From contig JANQKR010000034.1 of assembly GCA_028281025.1 (NCBI GenBank), forward strand, positions 190,251 to 254,250: a DNA stretch of 64,000 nucleotides, given 5' to 3'. The position numbers and the translations under genes were made by a program. The DNA comes from Croceivirga sp. GTDB taxonomy: Bacteria; Bacteroidota; Bacteroidia; Flavobacteriales; Flavobacteriaceae. Shown piece by piece: positions 63,340-64,000 of this stretch. Below the pieces are notes generated by a model, which saw only the letters and a list, made by a program, of their open reading frames with translations, had not been told where the DNA came from and ran no database searches. The first letter of the stretch is position 1. Every line of letters starts with the position of its first letter.

Positions 63340-63523
63340 ATTGTATTTGAACTGTTGTCAACAGATCACTTCTAACCTGTTTTTTTAAACATATTTCAAG
63401 CGGTAAAGATACGGCGAAGCTGTTAGATAGGGAAGCTTGAAGATTGAAAATCAACGCAGAGCAAAAGCTAAATGTTTGCTAAAATCGGAATGGGGAACTG
63501 TTTTGAAACAGCTCGTGATTGAC

Positions 63524-63558
63524 AAAATATCCTAATTTTTGAAGAATTAGGATATTTT
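63524..63558. repeat. Long inverted repeat upstream of the Fic gene (distal)
   Basis: AAAATATCCTAATT and AATTAGGATATTTT form perfect 14-base arms around TTTGAAG. The TCCTAATT core is shared with the proximal palindrome. It lies 66 bases upstream of the Fic ATG and could be an operator, an RNA hairpin or a terminator. Confidence 0.75.
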
Positions 63559-63581
63559 AGTGTATTTTTGAAATATGATGG

Positions 63582-63612
63582 TTTGTCCTAATTTTTCAAA
63601 AATTAGGACAAA
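63582..63612. repeat. 31-base near-perfect palindrome just before the Fic gene
   Basis: TTTGTCCTAATTTTT and AAAAATTAGGACAAA are perfect 15-base arms with a single C at the centre. It ends 11 bases before the ATG of the Fic gene, so it overlaps the 5' leader and any promoter or ribosome-binding site. Confidence 0.85.
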
Positions 63613-63623
63613 ATTGTGGGCCA

Positions 63624-64000
63624 ATGATTATAAAAGCACCAGTATTTGATTTTGAAACAGATTTTGTTTTCCCAGAGAGCATAGAGTTAGCTGAATTTGA
63701 CGACCCTACTTTTAAAAAAGTTGAGGTCGAATATCTTTATTGGGACAAAATCAAGTATTTGAAGTTTAGGGATATAGATTCAGAAGCTGCTTGGCAAATA
63801 ATAAAAAGTAAAAGAGCAATGGCTAAGAAAACTCTTGAGCTTAGAGGTCATAGCACAAACATCAATTTTTATCATACTAGTAATAACTCATTAAATCAAC
63901 CACTGCATTATTTAGACTTCAACTTTGGTGCAGGAATTCAAAAAGAACAGCTGCTTTCGGATTTAGATAAGCAACAATATCTTAAGAATGCTTTAATGGA
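63624..64000 (+). CDS. Fic-family protein, 5' part only
   Basis: An open frame of 125 codons runs from the ATG at 63624 to the window end without a stop. Residues such as YLYWDKIKYLKFRD, AWQIIKSKRAMAKKTLEL, LHYLDFNFGAGIQKE and DKQQYLKNALM match the N-terminal region that precedes the inhibitory motif in COG3177-type Fic proteins, which transfer AMP or other groups to target proteins. The catalytic HPFxxGNGR core lies beyond the window, so activity cannot be judged. The gene and its leader are visibly more AT-rich than the rest of the window, which hints at recent acquisition. Confidence 0.7.
   Translation, partial: MIIKAPVFDFETDFVFPESIELAEFDDPTFKKVEVEYLYWDKIKYLKFRDIDSEAAWQIIKSKRAMAKKTLELRGHSTNINFYHTSNNSLNQPLHYLDFNFGAGIQKEQLLSDLDKQQYLKNALM

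Overview
The window is chromosomal DNA of a marine-type member of the Flavobacteriaceae (Bacteroidota). The signs are two SusC/SusD pairs, a type IX secretion (T9SS) C-terminal sorting domain, lipoproteins with very short Bacteroidota-style signal peptides, the mevalonate route to isoprenoids, and several intergenic matches to the Bacteroidota -7 promoter element TAnnTTTG. I cannot fix the genus; Muricauda, Maribacter or Zobellia relatives would fit. No rRNA, tRNA, CRISPR array or insertion sequence was seen.

Layout. 63-4101 (minus): isoprenoid operon with mvaD, mevalonate kinase, a UbiA prenyltransferase and a nitrilase. 4185-9588: TspO, DUF1697, a glycerol module (glpK-glpF), a YhiN-type flavoprotein and a lipoprotein glycerophosphodiesterase. 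9672-29199: a maltodextrin/starch utilisation locus. Its minus-strand operon encodes a GH65 phosphorylase and two GH13 enzymes next to a LacI regulator. Its plus-strand operon encodes SusC, SusD, SusE and a SusF-like protein with three tandem starch-binding-like repeats, followed by a secreted multidomain GH13 with a T9SS tail and a small lipoprotein. 29304-35383: a paralogous LacI regulator divergent from a second SusC/SusD pair that has no CAZyme beside it. 35934-45622: a tightly packed plus-strand operon of two large VCBS/UnbV lipoproteins, a vanadium-haloperoxidase/PAP2-type lipoprotein, an SRPBCC/GyrI-like protein and a propeller-like lipoprotein.

45619-49317 (minus) is a 1232-residue lipoprotein that reads as metallophosphoesterase, then a kinase-like domain with DRH and DRD motifs, then an Omp85-type outer-membrane barrel. 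Divergent from it, 49370-50563 is an HD phosphohydrolase fused to a Pycsar-effector-type membrane domain. It abuts a 790-residue GAF protein, which is itself divergent from an LpxH-like phosphoesterase. Then come an exported class-V aminotransferase fold, a secreted protein of unknown function, a degenerate repeat tract, a penicillin acylase, an ABC exporter, and an iron-sulfur/redox cluster (Mrp, NifU C-terminal domain, FNR-like reductase, 2Fe-2S ferredoxin). The window ends inside an AT-rich Fic gene preceded by two long palindromes.

How the parts work together. The maltodextrin locus is a near-complete outer-membrane-to-cytoplasm pathway: surface GH13, SusCDEF capture and import, exported and lipoprotein GH13 trimming, and GH65 phosphorolysis. 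It lacks, inside the window, the inner-membrane maltose transporter and beta-phosphoglucomutase. The least explained parts are the MPE-kinase-barrel fusion, the HD-Pycsar fusion with its neighbours, and the haloperoxidase/VCBS operon.
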